Below are positions 20,301 through 24,975 of a stretch of DNA of 24,975 bases, piece by piece. Numbering within the stretch: position 1 is the first letter of the stretch; the number at the start of each line of letters is the position of its first letter. This DNA is from Apostichopus californicus (taxonomy: Eukaryota > Echinodermata > Holothuroidea > Aspidochirotida > Stichopodidae), in NCBI GenBank assembly GCA_020650975.1, contig JAIPMN010011319.1:565-25539 (forward strand). Direction: 5' to 3'. Made by a program: the position numbers and the translations under genes. The notes under the pieces are model-generated. The model saw nothing but the letters and a program-made list of their open reading frames with translations. It ran no database searches and had not been told where the DNA came from.

Positions 20301-22855
20301 ATGTAGATTAATTACTTCATCGTTGATGGTGTTTGCTCTTTTCCATATTTAATGTATTTTGCTTTATACTTCTGCAAAACAATTCCTAATATATTCAGGC
20401 CGGGGCTCTTGTTTTTCATTCCAGAATAATATATCTAATTATATTTTGTTGAATTTTGTTTATAAAAAGCGAAAATCTGTCGCAAAATTTTGATGATGGC
20501 AAAATTCAATTCAATCTTCAGCTTAAAACTAACTGTGCTGAAAATCTGTGAGTGTTTTGTTGGTATAATAAAATCAAAATTGTAGTATCTATGATGGTAC
20601 AAGCCCCACACGCAGCATGACATAAGTTTAATTTTACAATATTGTAAGCATCAGAGTTCTGTTGCGGGTTAAGACCCAATTTAGTGTGTGTTTTGTGTTT
20701 TTCATCTGACCTCATAGCTTGTGAATATTAAATATGAATTTTTTTGCTGAGGATTTTAGCTGCAATTGTAGCCAGTCTTCTTGAGAGTAGTATAGATGTA
20801 AAATCACTTTTGTCAAGTTCAATACGAATGTGATATATAAGCATTCTGCATGGTGAAATTTTCATTTAAAATGAATGTGCCCTTTTTTTGAGATATGATC
20901 ATGTGAACTTCATATATAGTTTGTAGCAGATGTGAACTTGAGACAACCAAGTGTGATGTCATAGAGTTAAACCTACAGAAGAAGGATTTATTTTTCTTTC
21001 AAATTTTAATTTTCATATTTCTACATTAAAAGTGAATGCATCAGAATATGAATAGATTCAGGAATGTTCATCATTGGTATTGTATGTAAAAAGCTTCATG
21101 ACCCGTGTATTATGAAAGATAGAACCTTAAGACCCTGATCCATTGTTAAAACTATAGGGGTGAAGAATAGAGTAAACCAAACATTGTCCACAAATCAATA
21201 TTTATGGAATAATAAAACTAATTATGAATTGTTAATAGACGAGAGGAGACCTTAATTCAATTGACAGAAGTAACTGTGTAAACAGTGTGTTTGCTGCAGT
21301 TTTAGAATATTAATATACGACCATCTTTGTCTTAATTATTATTCAATAAATAAGTTTAGATAGTAAAGATAGTTGTAGTAAAATTTCTCCTACTTGAATC
21401 CTACTGTCTATTGACATATGGCTTGACTTGTATGGCAAGTTGGCAACAGAATAGCGAGTGAAGGAAATTTCTCGGGAATGCCTGGCAGTGATTACTACCG
21501 TAATTATAACTTCAGGTATACTCTATGTATGAATCCGACGGTATTAAAAGAAAAAGTGTTGTCGGTATTCTAGTAATTTTCTTTAGTGTAGACCAGTGGT
21601 TCTCAAACTTTTTTAGACGACCGCCCCCTTCGACCATCTTGAACTGTCTAAATGGCCCCTACCCCCTCCCCTCGACCTACCATACATAGTCGGCCGCTCA
21701 AGCGAGCAAACAGACTGTGCGAAGATATTCATATGAATTAAAAAAAAGCCTGCATTCCCTACAAGATGTTGAATTTTTCTCTCAACAATAGTTATTTATG
21801 CCTTATTGTGCCCTAAAACGCTGCAGTGGTGTGTGGTAATCGTCAGGGACCCCCAAATCAGTGCCAACGCCCCCTACTCCCTGTGTACCCTGTAGCACCC
21901 CCCTGAGATTTCTTAACACCCCCAGGGGGGCAGGGACCACTTTCAGAACCACTGATGCAGCCATATAGATAGTACTACAAGCCAGGTTTGACAAGAGAAA
22001 AAAGAAATTTGGATAAAGAATATACACTGTACATTCTTAGTTTCAAATAGGAAGAAGAGTGGACAAGTGACCAGAAAGCCACAAGTAAAGCAGCAGAAAA
22101 AAGGCTATATCAGTAACATGAATTCAGTGGAAAGAGGGAACACTTCTACAGTGGCAAAGTTTTTTCTTTCTAGTTTATTGAGTTTTCACCAATACAAAAA
22201 AATACACACACAAAGACATCAAAACAACCCGTTCCAAAAAAGTCATTAAAGTCCCCGATCAAGTTTTGCCATTTATTACATTTAGTTTACAAAGGATTAT
22301 TTCTTGTTACAAATATGTTAATTTTGACCCTCGAAAGATCCAATTTCTCATGTTGTCAGTGTCATGCAGCGAAAATTCCTACCGTACATCAACTGCTGTT
22401 TAATTTTGCATGAATCTTGTACGGGAAATGTCAAGTTTAACTTAAAAACTTAGCTAAAATATACCAGATGCAGAATTTTTTTTTTTCCCACCAAGCCTCT
22501 TATATATAATTTATATTGATTGTCACTATAGTTTGATCGATCTAAATTCATCCTACGGTACGTACTTTTTGTCCCCTCTATTTTCTGTCTCTGTTAATTT
22601 GTCTTTTTTCCACCTCCACTCACATGATGATCAGCTATCCAAATGTATTCAAACATGAATATTCATCGAGCATTAAACCATTTAACCGCTCTGCTTTTAA
22701 CGGTGCCCTAATTTCTCCCTTCCTTCCACAGCGATTTTAAAGTCGTCGAGAAGTTCCAGAAGTCACAGTACTGTCACCTGGACTCCTCGGTGGTTTCGGT
22801 CACCTTCCAAGTTTTGGGGAGCATTCCGTCCAGCGACCTAGATTCATACATTCAG
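1051..22855 (+). CDS. ZNG1: ZNG1/CBWD zinc-regulated GTPase metallochaperone, ten exons, 3' end outside window
   Basis: Exons 1051-1147, 1365-1451, 2622-2718, 3679-3770, 4308-4367, 5773-5857, 9462-9548, 12173-12217, 16979-17035 and 22732-22855 join at GT-AG borders into 277 uninterrupted codons. I aligned the product from memory to human ZNG1/CBWD1; it matches almost without gaps from the P-loop onward. Visible motifs: CPDLV (residues 9-13), Walker A GYLGAGKT (30-37), NEFG (57-60), CLCC metal site (88-91), DYILLE plus ETTG (112-120), NKVD guanine-specificity motif (184-187), and the start of the CobW C-terminal domain near 250. Family knowledge: COG0523 G3E GTPases couple GTP hydrolysis to metal transfer, and vertebrate ZNG1 delivers zinc to methionine aminopeptidase METAP1 through a CPxLV motif. 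Inference: same cytosolic role here. Oddity: residue 61 is Ser where human ZNG1 has Glu (FGSG for FGEG). The family is usually about 390-400 residues, so 115-120 are missing beyond 24975. Confidence 0.95.
1365..1451 (+). CDS. ZNG1: ZNG1 exon 2 (P-loop to NEFG)
   Basis: Acceptor TTATCTCCAG, donor GTGAG, phase 1 to phase 1. Codes [15 protein letters not shown], then [13 protein letters not shown]. It carries the lysine and threonine of Walker A (K36, T37), which bind the phosphates and magnesium. Ser61 sits where human ZNG1 has Glu. Confidence 0.96.
1452..2621. other. Intron 2, unannotated
   Basis: About 1.17 kb of AT-rich sequence between exons 2 and 3. Short open frames on both strands have no recognisable content. 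I see no transposon ends or tandem array. Confidence 0.7.
2622..2718 (+). CDS. ZNG1: ZNG1 exon 3 (CLCC metal-binding motif)
   Basis: Acceptor TTCTCCTGTAG, donor GTAAGG, phase 1 to phase 2. Codes [20 protein letters not shown], almost identical to human ZNG1 in this stretch. Cys88, Cys90 and Cys91 form the CxCC metal-binding motif that defines COG0523 proteins. The reading frame continues upstream into intron 2 by chance; the acceptor sets the true border. Confidence 0.97.
3230..3600. mobile_element. TTAA-flanked MITE in intron 3 (Kolobok- or piggyBac-type target)
   Basis: TTAA at 3230-3233 and 3597-3600 bracket a 363-base element. Its ends are inverted repeats: AGGCATTGAAGACTCGC on the left and, reverse-complemented from the right, AGGGTGTGAAGACTCGCGC. 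About 15 of the first 17 bases agree. There is no transposase frame, so it is non-autonomous. A TTAA target duplication is known for piggyBac and Kolobok; the AGG terminus favours the latter. Its right end is 78 bases from exon 4. Confidence 0.75.
3679..3770 (+). CDS. ZNG1: ZNG1 exon 4 (Walker B and ETTG)
   Basis: Acceptor CTTTCCACAG, donor GTATGC, phase 2 to phase 1. Codes [20 protein letters not shown] then [10 protein letters not shown], holding the Walker B strand and the ETTG loop (117-120) expected next to the nucleotide gamma-phosphate. The exon begins only 78 bases after the TTAA-flanked element in intron 3. Confidence 0.97.
3771..4307. other. Intron 4, unannotated
   Basis: AT-rich sequence of 537 bases with no repeat or open frame worth naming beyond the polypyrimidine tract of the exon 5 acceptor. 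Confidence 0.7.
4308..4367 (+). CDS. ZNG1: ZNG1 exon 5
   Basis: A 60-base exon, acceptor CAACCCTTTAG, donor GTAAG, phase 1 to phase 1. Codes [20 protein letters not shown], matching human [20 protein letters not shown] position for position. Being symmetric, it could be skipped without a frameshift, but its loss would remove a core strand of the GTPase fold. Confidence 0.95.
4368..5388. other. Intron 5, first part, unannotated
   Basis: No coding content recognised. From about 5165 the sequence becomes internally repetitive, with irregular copies of CTGCATAA that lead into the 21-bp array. Confidence 0.6.
5389..5577. repeat. 21-bp tandem repeat in intron 5
   Basis: Eight near-regular units of 21 bases around GTATAATGAGTTTACATGG, plus a degraded ninth. 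Units differ at several positions each. Because 21 is divisible by three, frames stay open on both strands and give the short repetitive translations CKLI... and SLHR...; these are not genes. Confidence 0.85.
5773..5857 (+). CDS. ZNG1: ZNG1 exon 6
   Basis: Acceptor TTCTGTAG, donor GTACG, phase 1 to phase 2. Codes [20 protein letters not shown] and onward to NESVR, corresponding to human [20 protein letters not shown]. The 67-bp tandem array of intron 6 starts about 75 bases downstream of the donor. Confidence 0.95.
5931..6402. repeat. 67-bp tandem array (seven copies) in intron 6
   Basis: Seven copies; successive ATGCACC landmarks fall at 5934, 6001, 6068, 6135, 6202, 6272 and 6340, a period of 67 with two slightly longer copies. 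Most units hold two dyads: GGATAAATTTATCC, a perfect palindrome in the best copies, and TGCATAG-7 bases-CTATGCA. Identity between neighbours is high. Confidence 0.92.
6403..7646. other. Intron 6 middle, unannotated apart from a short dispersed repeat
   Basis: No coding content. It contains the first copy of a 25-base core (6869-6893) that recurs at 7890-7914. TTAAAGGGTCATTTCTC near 7072 looks like a TTAA-type transposon end, but no matching partner was found. Confidence 0.55.
6869..6893 (+). repeat. Dispersed repeat core, copy 1
   Basis: CCTTTAAGGCTAAATTGACG and the next five bases match the copy at 7890-7914 at 23 of 25 positions, in the same orientation and 1021 bases apart. Weaker similarity extends about 35 bases upstream. 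It may be one end of a TTAA-targeting element. Confidence 0.6.
7647..7794. mobile_element. Foldback (palindromic) MITE in intron 6
   Basis: Two arms of about 64-70 bases, inverted around a 14-base centre, GAGGCGCAGCCGAG (7717-7730). Matching segments include TGAATGGTT at the tips, GTGCAATAGTGCAAATATTT in the middle and TTCCATTCAAC beside the centre. Arm identity is roughly 85 percent. RNA from either strand would fold into a long hairpin. No target duplication is certain. Confidence 0.8.
7890..7914 (+). repeat. Dispersed repeat core, copy 2
   Basis: CCTTTAAGGCTTAACTGACG and the next five bases form the second copy of the core at 6869-6893, with two differences. Confidence 0.6.
8146..9091. 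mobile_element. hAT-type non-autonomous element, 946 bp
   Basis: Terminal inverted repeats TAGTGCTGATAGTCG are perfect for 15 bases at both ends. The flanking eight-base duplications are CTAGAGAT (8138-8145) and ATACAGAT (9092-9099), six of eight matching, as expected of an aged hAT insertion. Subterminal AGTCGATTAAT-like motifs appear inside both ends. No transposase frame was found. Confidence 0.85.
9092..9461. other. End of intron 6, unannotated
   Basis: No repeat or coding signal beyond the acceptor region of exon 7. Confidence 0.6.
9462..9548 (+). CDS. ZNG1: ZNG1 exon 7 (NKVD guanine-specificity motif)
   Basis: Acceptor AAACCATCAG, donor GTACG, phase 2 to phase 2. Codes [17 protein letters not shown], then [14 protein letters not shown]184-K185-V186-D187 is the G4 motif that selects guanine. 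The region after DLV is less like human but of identical length. Confidence 0.95.
9549..10225. other. Start of intron 7, unannotated
   Basis: The first 350 bases are less AT-rich than their surroundings and hold divergent 62- and 64-codon open frames meeting at 9712/9713. Neither resembles a family I know, and no transposon ends bracket them. Confidence 0.5.
10226..10853. repeat. 87/88-bp tandem array (seven copies) in intron 7
   Basis: CTGGACTGGG recurs at 10231, 10318, 10405, 10493, 10581, 10668 and 10756, with a final partial copy at 10844. The period alternates between 87 and 88 because of a one-base change near TCTAA(A)TGAG. Most units carry the dyad CTCTGGAT...ATCCAGAG, giving a hairpin of about 50 bases. 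The first copy is the most diverged; the inner copies are nearly identical. Confidence 0.93.
10854..12172. other. Rest of intron 7, mostly unannotated
   Basis: Holds a short AT run (10892-10906), a 9-base-arm palindrome (ATTAATTTG-GTAA-CAAATTAAT near 11715) and the G-rich tract listed separately. No coding content besides the chance extension of the exon 8 frame upstream to 11907. Confidence 0.6.
11989..12012 (+). other. G-rich tract with quadruplex potential upstream of exon 8
   Basis: GAGGGGAGGGGGGCGGGG, followed by TGGGGGG, gives at least four runs of four or more G with one-base loops on the coding strand. A further GGGTGGGGG lies at about 11950. It ends about 160 bases before the acceptor of the 45-base exon 8, so it would be present in the pre-mRNA. 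Confidence 0.6.
12173..12217 (+). CDS. ZNG1: ZNG1 exon 8 (45-base micro-exon)
   Basis: Acceptor CTTATCTTCCAG, donor GTAAG, phase 2 to phase 2. Codes [15 protein letters not shown], aligned with human SINGLGQILETQRSR. It is short and easily missed by gene finders; without it the joined protein lacks 15 residues that human has, although the frame would be kept. A G-rich tract lies about 160-180 bases upstream of its acceptor. Confidence 0.92.
12356..12415. other. Poly-G run followed by assembly gap
   Basis: Sixteen consecutive G (12356-12371), then 44 unknown bases (12372-12415). The gap probably marks sequencing failure in a G-homopolymer and its true length is unknown. It lies in intron 8, so the ZNG1 coding sequence is not affected. 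Confidence 0.95.
12416..14068. other. Intron 8, first part, mostly unannotated
   Basis: Apart from the octamer cluster, no repeat or coding sequence is recognised. Open frames of 65-100 codons have no visible domain or splice support. Confidence 0.55.
12891..12920 (+). promoter_or_regulatory. Three ATGCAAAT octamers spaced 11 bp
   Basis: Perfect ATGCAAAT octamers, the POU/Oct consensus, begin at 12891, 12902 and 12913, so each is 11 bases from the next, about one helical turn. This could be a small intronic enhancer, or simply three copies of an 11-base microsatellite. Confidence 0.4.
14069..14140 (-). tRNA. tRNA-like gene with CTA anticodon (suppressor-type or pseudogene/SINE head)
   Basis: The minus strand gives a 72-base cloverleaf. 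Acceptor arms GCGTCCA and TGGAGGC pair at six of seven positions (G3-G mismatch). The anticodon arm is TCCGC-ATCTAAA-GCGGG, giving anticodon CTA, and the T arm CCGGG-TTCGAAT-CCCGG is perfect. A box (TAGTCTAGTGG) and B box (GGTTCGAATCC) match the Pol III consensus. A T5 run lies about 17 bases downstream (14048-14052 as A5). The D stem is weak and one base longer than in tRNA-Glu, which it otherwise resembles. CTA would read UAG. A tRNA-derived repeat or pseudogene is the more likely explanation. Confidence 0.55.
14339..14382. repeat. (TA)n microsatellite
   Basis: Alternating TA for about 44 bases, interrupted by one ACA and a terminal TCTA. Translations through it give the YIYIYI runs on both strands, which are not genes. 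Confidence 0.95.
14383..15240. other. Intron 8 between microsatellite and 15-bp array, unannotated
   Basis: AT-rich sequence with no transposon ends, array or coding signal recognised. Confidence 0.55.
15241..16728. repeat. 15-bp minisatellite, about 99 unit-lengths, intron 8
   Basis: The consensus unit is TTTCTAGTATTAGTA, with occasional 9-base short units (TTTCTAGTA) and variants such as GTGTTAGTA, GTATGAGTA and GTTTTAGTA. All length changes are multiples of three, so a plus frame (I-S-S-I-S) and a minus frame (N-T-R-N-T) stay open for most of the array. In the plus frame no consensus codon (ATT, TCT, AGT) is one substitution from a stop, so openness needs no selection. The array sits in an intron and ends about 250 bases before exon 9. 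Confidence 0.95.
16979..17035 (+). CDS. ZNG1: ZNG1 exon 9
   Basis: Acceptor CAAAATTTCAG, donor GTAAAG, phase 2 to phase 2. Codes [18 protein letters not shown], matching human VDLSNVLDLHAFDSLSGI. It closes the GTPase domain. The 15-bp array of intron 8 ends about 250 bases upstream. Confidence 0.94.
17036..17662. other. Start of intron 9, unannotated
   Basis: No repeat recognised. A 68-codon open frame at 17320-17526 lies in a less AT-rich patch but matches no family I know. Confidence 0.5.
17663..18240. repeat. Degenerate direct repeat module, about three copies of 175-205 bp
   Basis: The series CACTTTATTATTCAAAA, then CTAATTACCCTCTTCCT, then CCAAAGAAAA(C/T)(C/T)G(T/C)CTG, then TTAATGAGAACT recurs in diverged form from about 17675, 17852 and 18057. 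The first copy lacks a clear middle and carries a long C-rich tract in its place. Divergence is high and borders are approximate. Confidence 0.45.
17716..17748 (-). other. C-rich tract; minus strand has quadruplex potential
   Basis: Nine C in a row, then CCCC, CCCCC and CCC runs separated by T or short spacers within 33 bases. The minus strand therefore has four or more G runs. It is part of the degenerate repeat module. Confidence 0.6.
18241..18942. other. Intron 9 between repeat module and hAT MITE, unannotated
   Basis: Contains a TA microsatellite (18441-18467) and otherwise nothing recognised. The open frames through the microsatellite are artefacts. Confidence 0.55.
18441..18467. repeat. 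(TA)n microsatellite
   Basis: ATGTATATATATATCTATAT followed by ATATATG, about 27 bases of TA with one C interruption. Confidence 0.9.
18943..19285. mobile_element. hAT-type MITE, 343 bp (CAGGGGTGGGCAA ends)
   Basis: The left end is CTGGGGTGGGCAATC and the right end, reverse-complemented, CAGGGGTGGGCAACC. The eight-base flanks GTTTAGAG (18935-18942) and GTTTAGAC (19286-19293) match at seven of eight, a typical hAT target duplication. Subterminal GCCCGCGGGCC and ATGCGGCCCGT are characteristic of this widespread animal MITE type. No transposase frame. Confidence 0.9.
19286..19706. other. Intron 9 between hAT MITE and SINE, unannotated
   Basis: No recognised content. Confidence 0.6.
19707..20085 (-). 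mobile_element. tRNA-derived SINE, about 380 bp
   Basis: On the minus strand it starts AGGGCGTTGTGGTCAAGTGG (A box TGGTCAAGTGG), then B box GGTTCGAGCCC with one mismatch. A body with TCCTTGGGCAAGGCACTTTA follows, then a 3' tail GCGCTATATAAATAACGGCG and a final (TAA)n run. The tail resembles that of widespread metazoan SINEs copied by a LINE partner. A seven-base CTCTTAT flanks both sides (19700-19706 and 20086-20092); the left copy merges with the repeat, so it is only suggestive. The short peptide frames inside are translations of the SINE. Confidence 0.88.
20093..21593. other. Intron 9, unannotated 1.5 kb
   Basis: AT-rich, with a small direct duplication of CTCAAATAAAT(C/A)TGATTGT at about 20149 and 20174. 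No transposon ends or coding sequence recognised. Confidence 0.6.
21594..21954. mobile_element. hAT-type MITE, 361 bp (CAGTGGTTCT ends)
   Basis: The left end is CAGTGGTTCTCAAACTTTTT and the right end, reverse-complemented, CAGTGGTTCTGAAAGTGGTC, with 14 of the first 16 bases matching. The interior has CCCC-rich stretches (CCGCCCCC, CACCCCCC) seen in this hAT/Charlie-like type. The eight-base flanks GTGTAGAC and ATGCAGCC match at only five positions, so the insertion is old or the flanks have drifted. No transposase frame. Confidence 0.85.
21955..22731. other. End of intron 9, unannotated
   Basis: No repeat or gene recognised before the polypyrimidine tract and acceptor of exon 10. Confidence 0.6.
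22732..22855 (+). CDS. ZNG1: ZNG1 exon 10 (start of CobW_C domain)
   Basis: Acceptor CTTCCTTCCACAG, donor GTAAG, phase 2 to phase 0. Codes [20 protein letters not shown], then [20 protein letters not shown] and IQ. Human ends this region [20 protein letters not shown] and continues MFIQNLLWE. His251 opens the C-terminal CobW domain, as is typical. No further coding exon was found before the window ends. Confidence 0.92.
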
Positions 22856-23164
22856 GTAAGCCGCTAAAACTCGTGGCATCATTTAATTCATGTGTAAGTG
22901 TCTGAGAGGTGCTCGTAGGTAGAGAGAGGTGACGATTCCGTAGAAACGACGCAATTAGTTGATTTCTATAAATAATAGGACCCGGTCCTGGCTGATATAA
23001 GTGCAGTTCACCTGTTGGTGATCTTCTCGATACTCGCGAGAGAGAGTCGAGCGTCTCTGCGATCTTCTCTCTCTTTGCCGCCCTCAGGGAGTCAGCTCGG
23101 CTGATTGCATTGGTTGACTTATATGGATGGTCTGCGATTGCGGAAGATGTAAATCACTCCGAGT
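22856..23164. other. Start of intron 10, unannotated
   Basis: Less AT-rich than average, with a CTCGCGAGAGAGAG/CTCTCTCTTT pair at about 23033-23080 that could fold. No coding content. Confidence 0.5.
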
Positions 23165-23796
23165 TTAAAGCAGCATTTTGCGTCCTTTTCTATGGTTTTT
23201 CTCAACCTCACTGATTCCACGATGCCATAACGACATACATAACTAGCTTATCTATTCAATCTTACTTCAAATGGTGGCATAAATGTCAAAAATTTACAAC
23301 TTTCAGCTTTGTTTTTCTCGAAGATATTTTCCGTTGGGATCCAAATAAACCTCGCCCATAATATGAATATTTAAAAGCTACGAATGTCATTGGCCAATAC
23401 GTATTACAACACCATGCTTGATTTGTGTAGATTGTCTATGGCAGTTGTACCAGGGAGCTGTTAGAGTCCAGCTCGCTGGTTGTACCAAGTTACCAACTCG
23501 ACGTTTGAATCTATTTTTAGCAACGGCTCATAACTAAACCTGCATCTCTGATTGGTTGGATTCAAACTAGTGGGTTGGGGAACTGTATGCGATTAATATA
23601 AAATGTGGAATTTGTCGGTGGACACTTTTCTCATTATCTGCAAATGTCCTTAATTACTCGCCAATTAAAGCTTTTGTCAGGGATAAAACTTGGCTAATAT
23701 CTTAGTTTGCTGTTTTGTGATTGATATATGTAAAAAAACTCGATGGACTTGTCAAAAAAGTGGAAAACGACGACAAAACGCAAAATGCTGCTTTAA
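23165..23796. mobile_element. TTAA-flanked MITE in intron 10, 624 bp
   Basis: TTAA at 23165-23168 and 23793-23796 flank perfect 15-base inverted ends, AGCAGCATTTTGCGT. No transposase frame is present. The target fits piggyBac or Kolobok. The ends differ from those of the intron 3 element, so it is a separate family. An internal GTTGTACCA duplication (about 23446 and 23481) surrounds a small dyad. Confidence 0.8.
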
Positions 23797-24406
23797 GGAA
23801 GCCCTGGCTGTATTGATATTAGCGGTAGTTTTCTTGAAATGGAATATGAAAAGTTTAATATGAGTTTCCTGCTATAGCACTTTTCCTGTGAATAATTTTT
23901 AACCATTTCAGCTAATAAGACCCTGTACCACTGTGAGTAGTGAATAGAGTCATGGAAGTAAATGCACGAAATAATACAAAGCTGAATGTTGCACAGGTTG
24001 AGTGATAATATTGTTACAATGATCGTTATGGAAGGCAGTTTGTTGTTGTTAAGTTTACTTTTGCACATGCTATTTTGGTACAGCCTTTTTTATGAATATC
24101 AATGAGTTAGTTTGCATAGTTATTTTTCCCTATGTTTCAAGATTTTGACATTTCTTCCGACTATTATTTCAGATAGCATGTCACTTGGTTTGTTCCTAAA
24201 CCGTCAGTCTTGTGTTACTCCTCAAGCAATTGATATATTTATCGCTATTTTACGTTACTTTGAGCATTATATACAGTTTATGGTCTGGTAAAAGACTAAA
24301 TGAATTCCCATACGTCTCGTGCCATTACACATTTTATGTTTTCTAGGTAAACTAAATCAAAAGTGAGTCAAGAATACTGTATTACTTTATAGTTGGATTG
24401 CCACCT
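23797..24406. other. Intron 10 before the 91-bp array, unannotated
   Basis: No recognised repeat, transposon end or further ZNG1 exon. Confidence 0.55.
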
Positions 24407-24975
24407 GCATAGTGTAAGCCAAGTGCCATTCTACTCTTAATACATACATGTACATACTTTAGCATGTGTGGCTGCTCGTCTGTATTTTAAATAATGAGTG
24501 CAAACAGCATAGTGCAAGCCACATGCCATGCTGCTCTTACATGTACATACTTTAGCATGTGTGGCTGCTCGGCTGTATGTAATATAATGAGTGCAAACAG
24601 CAGAGTGCAAGCCACATGCCATGCTGCTCTTACATATACTTTAGCATGTGTGGCTGCTCGGCTGTATTTAATATAATGAGTGCAAACAGCATAGTGCAAG
24701 CCACATGCCATGCTGCTCATACATGTATACTTTAGCATGTGTGGCTGCTCGGCTGTATTTAATATAATGAGTGCAAACAGCATAGTGCAAGCCACATGCC
24801 ATGCTGCTCATACATGTATACTTTAGCATGTGTGGCTGCTCGGCTGTATTTAATATAATGAGTGCTAACAGCATAGTGCAAGCCACATGCCATGCTGCTC
24901 ATACATGTATACTTTAGCATGTGTGGCTGCTCGGCTGTATTTAATATAATGAGTGCTAACAGCATAGTGCAAGCC
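24407..24975. repeat. 91-bp tandem array, six or more copies, right part outside window
   Basis: AGCATGTGTGG recurs at 24461, 24554, 24643, 24734, 24825 and 24916, spaced 93, 89, 91, 91 and 91. Later copies are nearly identical and the first is diverged, so the array appears to grow toward the right. Each unit carries the dyad GCCACATGC...GCATGTGTGGC. Repetitive translations such as MACGLHYAVCTHY come from this unit and are not genes. Confidence 0.93.

Noticed and set aside
24437-24965. Overlapping frames of the MACGLHYAVCTHY type
   Set aside because: Translations of the 91-bp array; each frame repeats the unit and ends where a unit variant adds a stop.
1-24975. A novel multi-gene system
   Set aside because: Only one host gene is supported. 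The remaining sequence is introns, transposon remnants and tandem repeats; nothing forms a second functional gene set.

Overview
The window is nuclear DNA from an animal: AT-rich, intron-dense, and full of short non-autonomous DNA transposons, one tRNA-derived SINE and several long tandem arrays. The transposon and SINE types (hAT and TTAA-target MITEs, a foldback element, a SINE ending in a GCGCTATATAAATAA-like tail) fit a marine invertebrate. An echinoderm is my best guess, but nothing seen here settles the phylum.

One host gene accounts for all the convincing coding sequence. It is a plus-strand, multi-exon gene for ZNG1 (CBWD/COBW-domain protein), a zinc-regulated GTPase metallochaperone of the COG0523 family. 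Ten coding exons lie between 1051 and 22855, joined by GT-AG introns in phases 1,1,2,1,1,2,2,2,2,0. They read without a break for 277 codons. The Walker A (GYLGAGKT), CLCC metal-binding, ETTG and NKVD motifs are all present, as is an N-terminal CPDLV motif like the one that docks vertebrate ZNG1 on METAP1. Roughly 115-120 C-terminal residues, most of the CobW_C domain, must lie beyond 24975.

Layout: 1-100 is a 12/24-bp tandem repeat. 101-1000 is 5' flank or an upstream intron. Exons 1-6 (1051-5857) are fairly close together, with a TTAA-flanked MITE in intron 3 and a 21-bp array in intron 5. Intron 6 (3.6 kb) has a 67-bp array, a foldback element and a 0.95-kb hAT-type element. Intron 7 (2.6 kb) has an 87-bp array and a G-rich quadruplex-type tract. 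Intron 8 (4.8 kb) has a poly-G/N assembly gap, three evenly spaced ATGCAAAT octamers, a minus-strand tRNA-like gene with anticodon CTA, and a 1.5-kb array of a 15-bp unit. Intron 9 (5.7 kb) has a degenerate repeated module, two hAT MITEs and a minus-strand tRNA-derived SINE. Intron 10 has another TTAA-flanked MITE and a 91-bp array that runs off the window.

The longest open frames (533 codons plus, 450 codons minus, around 15207-16811) come from a 15-bp repeat and are not taken as genes. I found no CRISPR array, operon or multi-gene defence or biosynthetic system. The points most worth checking are the CTA-anticodon tRNA-like gene, the hairpin-bearing intron arrays and the foldback element.
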